28,008 nucleotides of DNA from a virus, in the IMG/VR virus record IMGVR_UViG_3300048927_000179, positions 1 through 28,008 of that record; one strand, given 5' to 3'. The translations under genes were made by a program, and so were the position numbers. This document shows, one piece after another, positions 1 to 6,675 of the stretch (the stretch's first letter is position 1; the number at the start of each line of letters is the position of its first letter). Under the pieces are notes generated by a model that made no database searches, was not told where the DNA came from, and saw nothing but the letters and a program-made list of their open reading frames with translations.

Positions 1-4
1 GGCA

Positions 5-27
5 TAAAAAAACCCCGCAGTGCGGGG
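5..27 (-). terminator. Rho-independent terminator after the DUF3168 gene
   Basis: Read on the minus strand, a perfect 7-bp stem (CCCCGCA/TGCGGGG, one-base loop) is followed at once by seven T residues. It lies about 30 bases past the stop of the DUF3168 gene. It would end or attenuate late transcription before the tail genes expected beyond the window edge. Confidence 0.85.
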
Positions 28-55
28 TGTGGGTGGGTGAAACGGACGAACGTCT

Positions 56-421
56 TCAGCGCGGCACGAGCCAGTCCACGTCAAACGAGTAGCGGTACAG
101 CTTGGTTTCGGGGTCTTTCACCTGGTCGCCCCAGCGGGTCACGTAGGCCTGTCCCTCGATCGCGTCGCGGATCGCCCGCGCCGCCGGCAGCAGCGACACC
201 GGGTCGTCGCTGTAGACGTCTATCTGCAGCGAGTACCCGTCCACGTCAGGGCGGTCGCCCAGGTACTGGGCCGGTTCTCCGCCGATGGTCTGCCAGACGA
301 CGTAGGGCCGCGCCGGCGGCTTCTCTACCAGTCCGAACGGATAGACCCGTGTCGGGTTGCTGCCGAACAGAGCCAGCACCGCGGCGTTGGCGATGCAGGC
401 CTGGAAAATTGGGGCGATCAT
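56..421 (-). CDS. Tail completion / tail terminator protein, DUF3168 family
   Basis: This 121-residue protein matches the DUF3168 family in length and layout: an N-terminal helix (PIFQACIANAAVLALFG), a proline-rich strand with the pattern RPYVVWQTIGGEP, then a central 'LQIDVYSDD' strand and the helix 'ARAIRDAIEG'. Family members sit at the head-proximal end of siphophage tails and cap the tail tube before it joins the head. The start overlaps the stop of the upstream gp10-like gene by four bases (ATGA), implying coupled translation. It is the last gene of the head-tail joining block seen here, and a terminator follows directly. The family call comes from pattern recognition and context. Confidence 0.8.
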   Translation of the reverse strand: MIAPIFQACIANAAVLALFGSNPTRVYPFGLVEKPPARPYVVWQTIGGEPAQYLGDRPDVDGYSLQIDVYSDDPVSLLPAARAIRDAIEGQAYVTRWGDQVKDPETKLYRYSFDVDWLVPR

Positions 422-954
422 TTCTTTGCCGCCTTTGACTGCTTGGCAAGTGCGCGGTCGAGCGCGCGGTTGAACTCGAGCGCGAAGGTATCTACCGCCT
501 TCTGTCCGGCCTGCTCGGCCACCGGCCGCAGGAATGGGCGGGCGGCCACCTTGGCCGTGCCCAGCTCCACGTGGCGCCAGTACCAGGTGTCGCCGCCGGG
601 ATTGCTGGAGCTGCCCTCCGTTGCATAGGTCTGGCCAGTGCGACGCTTGCGGCGGTTCTCACGGGTGTTGCCGTACTGCCTGGCACCGCCGAGCACACCC
701 AGCCGGAAGGCCAGCTGCCCGTCGCGCTTGAACGCTCGGCCGTCCCAGCGCAGATCGATGTTCTTCCAGATCTCCTCGGCCGTCTCATGGTCGTCCAGGC
801 GGCGGGCGTTGCTCTGCGCCTGAGCACGCAGGACGGCGGTCGCCTTCCGCAGCGCGGCGCGACCGCCCTTGGCATTGGCCTCGTTCTTCAGCTGGGCCAT
901 CTTCGCCTTCACGCCGTCCAAGCCACTGACGTCGAACCGGATGTTGTCAGCCAT
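418..954 (-). CDS. HK97 gp10-like head-tail joining / tail component protein
   Basis: A 178-residue protein of the HK97-gp10 type. It opens with the family's 'F.VSGLDG.KAKMAQL' and an Ala/Arg-rich helix, and carries the typical C-terminal 'YWRHVELGTAKVAARPFLRPV' motif followed by a long helix. The central part, about residues 60-115, is a basic Gly-rich loop. Members lie between head-closure and tail-completion proteins in siphophages and are thought to help tail assembly or joining. The start overlaps the upstream head-closure gene by eight bases, and the stop overlaps the DUF3168 start by four. Confidence is high for family and moderate for the exact role. Confidence 0.85.
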   Translation of the reverse strand: MADNIRFDVSGLDGVKAKMAQLKNEANAKGGRAALRKATAVLRAQAQSNARRLDDHETAEEIWKNIDLRWDGRAFKRDGQLAFRLGVLGGARQYGNTRENRRKRRTGQTYATEGSSSNPGGDTWYWRHVELGTAKVAARPFLRPVAEQAGQKAVDTFALEFNRALDRALAKQSKAAKK

Positions 955-1282
955 CGTTGACGCCTTCGCTGCATGGCAGCGTCATGTATTCCAGCCCGCT
1001 GACCGGGTCGGCCAGCACGCCGTGGACGTTGTAGACCTGCCCCCTGTGGATGATTCGGCTCTTGTCGGTGACGCCAGCACGGTGCCGGATGGTGATGCGC
1101 GCGGTCACCTCGCTGTCGATGGCCTGGGCGGCCACGAACTCGCGGACGGATGCCGGCACGACTTCGGCGAACACCGTGGCCAGATCGGCCCACGTCGTGA
1201 TGGGTGCGCCCGATCTGGGATCCTGGCTCTCCACGGGGTTCTGTATCAGCACCCGGTGGCGGAGGCGGCCGGCGGCGATCAC
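947..1282 (-). CDS. Phage head closure / head-tail adaptor (SPP1 gp16-like)
   Basis: This 111-residue protein begins 'MIAAGRLRHRVLIQNPVESQD', the typical opening of the head-tail joining family of small beta-barrel stopper proteins (PF05521, SPP1 gp16/HK97 gp7 type). The later 'ARITIRHRAGVTDKSRIIHRGQVYNVHGVLADP' is also characteristic. The protein would sit below the connector and close the filled head. Translation starts at GTG (1282), overlapping the TGA of the upstream small ORF as GTGA, so it is probably coupled. It lies in the usual place between the connector and the gp10-like gene. Confidence 0.88.
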   Translation of the reverse strand: MIAAGRLRHRVLIQNPVESQDPRSGAPITTWADLATVFAEVVPASVREFVAAQAIDSEVTARITIRHRAGVTDKSRIIHRGQVYNVHGVLADPVSGLEYMTLPCSEGVNDG

Positions 1283-1482
1283 CGCGGCTTCCCGCTCATG
1301 TAGGTGCCCGCCTCCGGATCAGCCTCCACGTCCTCGCTCTGGCAGACGTAGTCCATCAGCCGGTTGGTCGCCTCCGCGTTCTCCGCCAAGGCCTGGGCGA
1401 GAGCCATCATCGCCTCGGCCTGCGACAGTTGGGCTGCTGCCGATGCCTTCAGTGCTTCCGAAAGCTCGTTTTGCTCGTTCAT
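1279..1482 (-). CDS. Small phage protein, helical, unknown function
   Basis: A 67-residue acidic, Ala-rich, mostly helical protein starting MNEQNELSEALK and containing repeated 'AQAEAMMALAQALAEN'-like heptads, suggestive of a short coiled coil. A TTG two codons upstream (1488) is possible, but the ATG at 1482 is preferred. Its stop overlaps the GTG start of the head-closure gene. Its start lies inside another short frame (1319-1543), so the two overlap in different frames. I do not recognise a function; the position suggests a small virion or assembly factor. Confidence 0.6.
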   Translation of the reverse strand: MNEQNELSEALKASAAAQLSQAEAMMALAQALAENAEATNRLMDYVCQSEDVEADPEAGTYMSGKPR

Positions 1483-1543
1483 TGGCAATCCCCATCCACT
1501 TCTCTATCCACGCCCGGCGGCGCATACACCCTTGGCACGGCAT
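1319..1543 (-). CDS. Small Cys-motif ORF coupled to the connector gene, overlapping
   Basis: The frame begins MPCQGCMRRRAWIEKWMG at an ATG whose A is the last base of the connector gene's stop (TGATG), a strong coupling signal. The first 30 residues look like real protein: a CxxC pair, then a basic and aromatic helix. The last 45 or so residues are Gly/Arg/Pro-rich and look like the shadow of the helical gene read in the neighbouring frame. The product could be a 74-residue protein, or its N-terminal part may have lost its own stop. Moderate to low confidence that the whole length is functional. Confidence 0.45.
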   Translation of the reverse strand: MPCQGCMRRRAWIEKWMGIANERAKRAFGSTEGIGSSPTVAGRGDDGSRPGLGGERGGDQPADGLRLPERGRGG

Positions 1544-1938
1544 CAGGCGACCGTAGTCCTGCGAAGGGGAGCAAGTTGTGCTGTGGCTGCCTTCGACAGG
1601 ACGTACCCGTGCCCAGCGTCCGCCGGAACCACGTTTTCGCCCTCGCCTTCCCGATAGCGGTACTGCGAAGCCAGCTCCAGCAGCGTGGCCGCAATCACGG
1701 CCGGCTGCAGGATGGGCAGGTCATCGCCGTCCAAAACAGGGAGCGGGACGCCGGAACCGTCCCTGACAACCTCTCCGCTGCTATCTCGCTGCAACACGTA
1801 CAGACGCCACTCCTGCTTCAGCCATGCCGCAACGGAGGACGACACGGCCGGGATCCATAAGGCAAGCCAGCGCTCGTCTGCATCGCTGTCGAGGCGCAGC
1901 TGCTCGCGCGCGTCAGCTTCGGTGACGAACTTAAACAT
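1543..1938 (-). CDS. Head-tail connector protein (gp6-like)
   Basis: This 131-residue protein fits the gp6-like/YqbG head-tail connector family (PF05135). It starts MFKFVTEADAREQLRLDSDADERWLALWIPAVSSSVAAWL, the usual helical hairpin that lines up residues for ring assembly, and ends with the helix 'PAVIAATLLELASQYRYREGEG'. Such proteins form a ring under the portal. The start overlaps the upstream collagen-like gene by eight bases. An insertion of about 20 residues in the middle (around VLQRDSSGEVVRDGSG) replaces the short loop seen in many relatives. Confidence 0.82.
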   Translation of the reverse strand: MFKFVTEADAREQLRLDSDADERWLALWIPAVSSSVAAWLKQEWRLYVLQRDSSGEVVRDGSGVPLPVLDGDDLPILQPAVIAATLLELASQYRYREGEGENVVPADAGHGYVLSKAATAQLAPLRRTTVA

Positions 1939-2797
1939 TGCCGGCCCCCAGCTTCACCGGCCCGGCCGGCACCTTGACGCTCTTCCCGTCCTTACCGTCC
2001 CGGCCTTTACGAGCCGCGAGGATCCAGTCCTCCGAGTTCTCCAGGCACGGCCTCGAGGCGTTGTCACGCTTGGCAATCCACAGCGCTCCATCGTGGGTGA
2101 TCGACTGGCCCGCCTTCATTCCCATGCCATCGCGATGGAAGCCCCGGTGCACCATGTATGGAAGCACCAGCTCAGCGCGGCGATCACCGGCGCCCAAGGT
2201 GATCACAAAACCGCGCTCTGCGTCATATACGCCAGCCGCCGATTCGAAGCTGAGGCCGTCCCGGCCATCCTCGCCCACGACTTTGCCCAGCCTGACTGCT
2301 TCGCCTCTGGTGGTGGTGATCACCAGTTCCCCGCCGCGATCGATCATTGCCCCCGCTATACCCACACCATCAGCGCCCGCCTGTGGCGGGTTTGCAGCGA
2401 GATGCTTGGCGACCTGAGCTGCCAGCTGCTCGTCGGTCACTTGCGGCGCGTCCTGGCCGTCCTTCGGCACAGGCAGTGCAGCGACAGCGGCCTTGACCGC
2501 CGTATCGATTGCCGCCGGGTCCGCATCGCGTCCGTGCTGCACCGGGTTGGCTTCGAAGTGCTTCGAAACTGCCTCGGTCGTGGCCACATCCAGCAAGGTG
2601 ATCAACCGCGGCGAGCCCAGAAGCTTGTCGACCACCAGGTCAGCCAGGCTTTCCACGTCCACCGGATCCGCGTCCTTGCCGTCTTCACCCTTCTGCAGAG
2701 GCCGCGCCTTCAGCTCTTCCAGCTCCAGCCGCAGCGCGGCTGTGGCCTCTCGGATCAGCGCGCCGATGTGCTTGCCGAACTCCTTGGGGTCAGTCAT
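1931..2797 (-). CDS. Phage structural protein with collagen-like patches
   Basis: A 288-residue protein. The N-terminal helix (residues 1-35) is followed by several short Gly-X-Y runs (GEDGKDADP, GEDGRDG, KGRDGKDGKS) separated by helical segments that each carry 'DEQLAAQVAKHLAANP'-type sequence. Near the C-terminus (about 225-265) is a small aromatic module, 'GQSITHDGALWIAKRDNASRP...NSEDWILAARKG', of the type found in carbohydrate-binding-like folds of phage fibres and decoration proteins. It lies between portal and connector, so it may be a head decoration or neck protein. The role is inferred from domains and place. Confidence 0.6.
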   Translation of the reverse strand: MTDPKEFGKHIGALIREATAALRLELEELKARPLQKGEDGKDADPVDVESLADLVVDKLLGSPRLITLLDVATTEAVSKHFEANPVQHGRDADPAAIDTAVKAAVAALPVPKDGQDAPQVTDEQLAAQVAKHLAANPPQAGADGVGIAGAMIDRGGELVITTTRGEAVRLGKVVGEDGRDGLSFESAAGVYDAERGFVITLGAGDRRAELVLPYMVHRGFHRDGMGMKAGQSITHDGALWIAKRDNASRPCLENSEDWILAARKGRDGKDGKSVKVPAGPVKLGAGNV

Positions 2798-4223
2798 TGC
2801 GGAACACCTCGGCTCGTGCGGCCTCGAGGGCCCTCAACATGAAGATCTCCTGGGCCAGCGCGCGGCGTTCCTCGCTGTCGTCAGGCGGCGGATCGACCAC
2901 CTCCGGATCCGGATCCGGGTCTTCCGCCGCGGTGGGCGGCAGCTTGTTGTTCCGGATTTCGGAGATGGGGAAGTCCTGCTGCTGCTTGTAGATCGTGTCG
3001 CCGCCCTCGATTGGTGGCAGGCCGAACACCTTGCGCCCCTCGTTGGTGGTCTTGATATCGCCGTCGACCAGCGTGCTTTCCACCTGCGCCTGCTTGCCAA
3101 CATCCATGCGCAGGAGCGGTTCCAGGTCCAGCTCGATGCCGCGCGGGCGGCTGATGCCCAGACCCTCGTCCAGCAGGTTTTCCATCGCTTCGATGTGGGC
3201 CTGCAGAGCATCGGAGTAGTACATCTGGTTCACTTCGTCCGGCTTCGTGCCGGCGGGAACGCTGCCGATGCCCACCTTGAAGGGAGGAATGCCGAACGGC
3301 TGGCACACCTGCTCGTCCGAATACCGCATCTGCTCAACCAGCTGCGAGTCGGCAGCCTTGAAGGCAAAGGAGGTGAACTTCATGTCGGCGCCTACCACCG
3401 CGACGTTGCCGGCATTGGATCCCTTGAACTCGGTGTTCCAGTACTCCTTCACCAGCTGCGCGTCCTCATCGGACATACCCGCCGGCGCGGTCAGGATGCC
3501 GCCAGGGTTGGCGCCGTTGGAGAAGAACGTGGTCGAGTCCTTCAGAATCTTGAGGTTCTTGACCGCCGCCCAGTTCGCCGCGCACAGCGGCGGCACGCCG
3601 ATCAGCTGGTGGTGGAAGCAGTTCATGCGGTCGTGGATGATCTCGCTGGCCGGGATGATCAGCTGGTCGCCTGGATACTTCTCCGGCAGCAGGTTGTTCC
3701 CGCTGCCATAGTTGACCTGGTAGAACACATCGCCGCTGTCGGACACCATCGGCTGCACCCGGTTGGGGTCCAGCACCCACAGCCTCGTGACCACGTTCCG
3801 CTCGTCGCGGCCCTTCAGGACGTAGGTGTTGCCCTGTGCAAGCTTCGACAGGATCCAGGCTTCACGGAACTGCTGGGCCGTCTGGTACGCGTTGGGCTTG
3901 CGCAGCACCGGCCAGTAGGCGGTGTTGGTGGTGTCGACCCGCCAGATGCCGTCAGCACCTTCGATCTTCAGGACAAACGGCAGCTTTCCAATGTCGCTGT
4001 TGATCCGATTCATGCAGGCGTACAGCGTCGGGTAGGTCATTACCGACTCGTGCCGCTCTTCCATGTTCCGCTGCCAGGCGCCGCTGAACGGCTCGCGCAC
4101 CAGCGGCTGCCAGCCATCTCGCCCCGGACCAGCAGCTACCGGAGACAGCGATTTCAGGTAGTCGGTGCCGTACTTGCGCACGCCGGCCTCGGTGGCCAGC
4201 TCACGGGGCGAGAAACCAGTCAT
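2790..4223 (-). CDS. Phage portal protein, HK97 family
   Basis: A 477-residue protein with the HK97 portal pattern: 'YPTLYACMNRINSDIGKLPFVL' in the clip/wing region (about 60-85), 'REAWILSKLAQGNTYVLK' (about 118-135), 'LIIPASEIIHDRMN' and 'GVPPLCAA', then 'QMRYSDEQVCQPFGIPPFKVG' (about 315-335) and an acidic, proline-rich C-terminal tail. Twelve copies form the DNA channel at one head vertex. The stop overlaps the collagen-like gene by eight bases and the start overlaps the small Ala/Lys-rich gene by four. It lies downstream of the capsid gene, which is not the usual order. Confidence 0.95.
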   Translation of the reverse strand: MTGFSPRELATEAGVRKYGTDYLKSLSPVAAGPGRDGWQPLVREPFSGAWQRNMEERHESVMTYPTLYACMNRINSDIGKLPFVLKIEGADGIWRVDTTNTAYWPVLRKPNAYQTAQQFREAWILSKLAQGNTYVLKGRDERNVVTRLWVLDPNRVQPMVSDSGDVFYQVNYGSGNNLLPEKYPGDQLIIPASEIIHDRMNCFHHQLIGVPPLCAANWAAVKNLKILKDSTTFFSNGANPGGILTAPAGMSDEDAQLVKEYWNTEFKGSNAGNVAVVGADMKFTSFAFKAADSQLVEQMRYSDEQVCQPFGIPPFKVGIGSVPAGTKPDEVNQMYYSDALQAHIEAMENLLDEGLGISRPRGIELDLEPLLRMDVGKQAQVESTLVDGDIKTTNEGRKVFGLPPIEGGDTIYKQQQDFPISEIRNNKLPPTAAEDPDPDPEVVDPPPDDSEERRALAQEIFMLRALEAARAEVFRND

Positions 4224-4534
4224 TCGGATGCGTCCTTGTCAGGCGCGGGCTTGCTCGCTGCGGTCTTCGTTACTTCTTTCTTGGCAGCTTTCTTCGATGC
4301 CGGCTTGCCTGCGGCCTGCGCTGCTGCCTTGGCCGCTGCAGCTGCATCACGCTTCGCCTGGGCTGCAGCGCGCTTCGCTTCGAGCGCCTGACTGTCCGGC
4401 TGTGCCGGCGGCGCGGCTGGAGCCTGCGCCTGCATGTCGCGGCGCTGATAGCCACCATGGCGCTCCAGCAGCGGGGCCAAGCGCGCATCGACACTCACCA
4501 CGTGATTGCGCCTGATCATTGGGATCTTCGACAT
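4220..4534 (-). CDS. Small Ala/Lys-rich protein between capsid and portal
   Basis: This 104-residue protein starts MSKIPMIRRNHVVSVDARL; the ATG at 4534 is chosen because an AGGAG lies seven bases upstream, while the longer frame back to 4585 has no such signal. After residue 35 it becomes a low-complexity Ala/Lys/Gln tail with histone H1-like runs (AAKAAAQAAGKPASKKAAKK). Such tails bind nucleic acid or act as flexible scaffolds, but no family is recognised with certainty. Its place between capsid and portal suggests a head-assembly or head-interior role. The start of the portal gene overlaps its stop. Confidence 0.65.
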   Translation of the reverse strand: MSKIPMIRRNHVVSVDARLAPLLERHGGYQRRDMQAQAPAAPPAQPDSQALEAKRAAAQAKRDAAAAAKAAAQAAGKPASKKAAKKEVTKTAASKPAPDKDASE

Positions 4535-4591
4535 TTCGATGCTCCTGGGAAAGGAGACGGGGGCCGAAGCCCCCGTCAGTACCACCCTGCG

Positions 4592-5995
4592 TTACGCGCC
4601 GCCGCCAGCGTCCGGAGCGACCGTATTGGTCCAGGAGACACCGGTGAGGTAGGCAACGGCCTGCGGCCGGCGCTTCTTCCAGTTGACGAAGCGTTCGGCT
4701 CGGATCGCGAGCTGGTTCGTCTGGAACATGCTCTGGATCTGCGCCATCGTGGGCGTGGCGGTCGCATCGTCGTCCATGATGATGGTGGCCTCACGGCTGA
4801 CATCGATGGTGACAACGCCGTCGTCGGCCAGGTAAATCTCACTGGCGAAGGCCAGGATGAACATGCCGGACGGAACGTAGTTGGAAACAACCAGCGGAAC
4901 GCCATCGATGTCGCCGCCCGTCATCGAGACATTCGGGAACTCCCGCGCCATCAGCGGGTTGCGCAGGCCGGACAGCTGCCGGGCGGTCGCACTGTCGGTG
5001 ATGTATACCGCACTGGACACAGGCAGGTTGGTATCGTCGGCCGTGGCCCAGAGCGCCTGGATGTCGGCGTAGACGTCACCGGTCGCGACGATCGGCGTCA
5101 CTCCGTTGGTGATCGAGGCGGGCGACAGGCCTGCACCGGTGGCCGCTGCCTTGGCGGGGTCCACGAAGTCTTCGTCCATGCGCTCGATCACCGCATCCGA
5201 CAGATCGTCGCGCACCAGAATCTGGATCGACGGGTCGGCGAAGCGCGCCAGTTCTTCGGTGATCACCGAGATACCCGCGATCTTGGCCCACTTCAGCTCG
5301 GCCGCGTCATAGCCCGACTTGGTGACCGGCTTGCGGAAGCCCTCGCCGACCCACTGCGCACGCCCCTTTGCGCTCTTGCCCGGGATGCGGACATTGAACG
5401 GAACGCGGCGCAGGCCGGGCACATTGCCCTGGCCGAGCTGGCCAATGATCGTGCGCGGGCGCAGGAAGTCAACGAACTCGCTCGACAGGTTCTGGTACTG
5501 CACCAGACTGCCGGCCCACGACGGATCGGTGGTGTTGCCTGCGGCGACCGCCGCTTTCATGATCTCGTTCAGCCGCACGTCGTCGCGGAACACGTTGTCC
5601 GAGAAGGCCTTGGCACTCGAAACGTCACCCTTGCCCGCGTACATCGCCATTGCGAAACGGGCGAAGCCGATGCCCTGCTCTTCGTTTTTGCGGCTGTGGA
5701 TCAGGGCCGGGCCCTTGCCGGCGGCACGCTTCGGATCGGAGGCCGAACCCTGCTCCTGGACGATCTGCGCGGCCGGAACGGCCGACTTCGCCTGAACGGC
5801 CTGCAGGCGACTCAGGCGATCGATGTCACCGTCCAGCGCCTTGATCTGGACATCCAGCTCGTCGAACTCTTCCTGTTCAGCGGTGTTGAACGAACGGCCT
5901 TCGTCCATCGACTTCTGGGCGATCTCGCCCAGCTTTTTCTGGTGCGCTTCACGGGTCGCGCGGAGCGCTTCCAGCTGTTCTGCAATGGTTTTCAT
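4592..5995 (-). CDS. Major capsid protein, HK97 fold
   Basis: A 467-residue protein. Residues 1-85 are a helical, coiled-coil delta domain (EQLEALRATREAHQKKLGEI...EFDELDVQIKALDGDIDRL), followed by a linker where the prohead protease would cut (about 100-115). The HK97 fold follows, with 'NTTDPSWAGSLVQYQNLSSEFVDFLRPRTI', 'WVGEGFRKPVTKSGYDAAELKWAKIAGISVITEELAR' and the C-terminal 'QLAIRAERFVNWKKRRPQAVAYLTGV'. The start at 5995 has an AAGGA about eight bases upstream; the reading frame is open further upstream but that part is the protease shadow. The delta domain implies no separate scaffold gene. Confidence 0.95.
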   Translation of the reverse strand: MKTIAEQLEALRATREAHQKKLGEIAQKSMDEGRSFNTAEQEEFDELDVQIKALDGDIDRLSRLQAVQAKSAVPAAQIVQEQGSASDPKRAAGKGPALIHSRKNEEQGIGFARFAMAMYAGKGDVSSAKAFSDNVFRDDVRLNEIMKAAVAAGNTTDPSWAGSLVQYQNLSSEFVDFLRPRTIIGQLGQGNVPGLRRVPFNVRIPGKSAKGRAQWVGEGFRKPVTKSGYDAAELKWAKIAGISVITEELARFADPSIQILVRDDLSDAVIERMDEDFVDPAKAAATGAGLSPASITNGVTPIVATGDVYADIQALWATADDTNLPVSSAVYITDSATARQLSGLRNPLMAREFPNVSMTGGDIDGVPLVVSNYVPSGMFILAFASEIYLADDGVVTIDVSREATIIMDDDATATPTMAQIQSMFQTNQLAIRAERFVNWKKRRPQAVAYLTGVSWTNTVAPDAGGGA

Positions 5996-6025
5996 TGGGA
6001 TTTTCCTTGATGGCGCAGCCGTTCG

Positions 6026-6081
6026 GCCCGGGTTCCACGCCGGGCAGTGCCTGCAGTATTGGGAGGCGGGTTCCACCCCGC
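6026..6081 (-). other. Two tandem stem-loops in the protease-capsid gap
   Basis: The 107-base gap between protease stop and capsid start holds two GC-rich hairpins. One is at 6026-6045 (6-bp stem) and one at 6066-6081 (5-bp stem). Both loops contain the same sequence, and the ten bases CGGGTTCCAC occur in both (6029-6038 and 6067-6076). In the mRNA the loops read GUGGAA. They have no T-run, so they do not look like terminators; an RNA processing or stability role is possible but only inferred. Confidence 0.55.
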
Positions 6082-6102
6082 GGGGCCGTCTGGCCCGGTG
6101 CT

Positions 6103-6675
6103 TCAGTGCAGCAGCTTCACCGCGGCGCCGGCCGGTCGCTCGACCCGGACCGCCTGGCGCTGGATGAGGGGCACGCCGTAGTTCACCGAGCGGCGTCCGC
6201 CGGCGGTGTCCATGGCCTTGATGGTCTGGATGGTCGCCGCGGCGTTGGCCGGGATGGTGACCAGGGAGAGCTCGTAGATCTCGGTTTCGGTGAACCGGAT
6301 GCCGCCACCGTCCATGTAGCTGTACTCCAGCGCGCGGAAGCCGATCGAGACCCCGCGCACCAGCTTTTCCCTCACCGACTGCCAGGCGAGGTCGCACAGG
6401 TCCTTCAGCGCGCCGGGAGTGGTGATGTTGGCGACACTGGCCTCGAAGGGGATGCCCTTGGCTGTCGGCTTGCCGAACTTGACGATTCCGACCGGGCTAT
6501 CGTGGCGGTGCTGCCACAGCAGCGGCAGCTCGGAGGCAAACTTTGCCCCCAGCGGCTCGACGATATCGCCGTAACGATCCGCCTCCGGCGTGGTCGCCCA
6601 GCCGGTGATGATTCGCTGGTCGTCGTCGTAGGACTTGACCTCCAACACGCTGTAAGCGCGATTCTCGTTATTCAT
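6103..6675 (-). CDS. HK97-family prohead protease
   Basis: A 190-residue serine protease of the S78 family that cleaves capsid delta domains and itself during head maturation. Visible motifs are the N-terminal strand 'RIITGWATTPEADRYGDIVEP', the catalytic His region 'LPLLWQHRHDSPVGIV' (His56 or His58), the catalytic Ser in 'VRGVSIGFRALEY' (Ser110) and the conserved 'EIYELSLVTIPANAAATI'. The start overlaps the TerL stop by four bases. About 107 bases separate it from the capsid gene it serves. Confidence 0.94.
   Translation of the reverse strand: MNNENRAYSVLEVKSYDDDQRIITGWATTPEADRYGDIVEPLGAKFASELPLLWQHRHDSPVGIVKFGKPTAKGIPFEASVANITTPGALKDLCDLAWQSVREKLVRGVSIGFRALEYSYMDGGGIRFTETEIYELSLVTIPANAAATIQTIKAMDTAGGRRSVNYGVPLIQRQAVRVERPAGAAVKLLH

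Noticed and set aside
2493-4391. Long plus-strand frame of 632 residues
   Set aside because: It lies wholly over the portal gene and its neighbours on the other strand; long open antisense frames are common at this GC content, and the product has no domain pattern.
4457-6010. Long plus-strand frame of 517 residues over the capsid gene
   Set aside because: It is antisense to a certain capsid gene, rich in Arg/His/Asp repeats of the kind produced by reverse reading of GC-rich codons.
4592-6397. 601-residue version of the capsid frame starting at 6397
   Set aside because: The first 134 residues are antisense-like Arg/Gly/Pro-rich sequence lying over the protease gene; the ATG at 5995 has a ribosome site and begins the delta domain.
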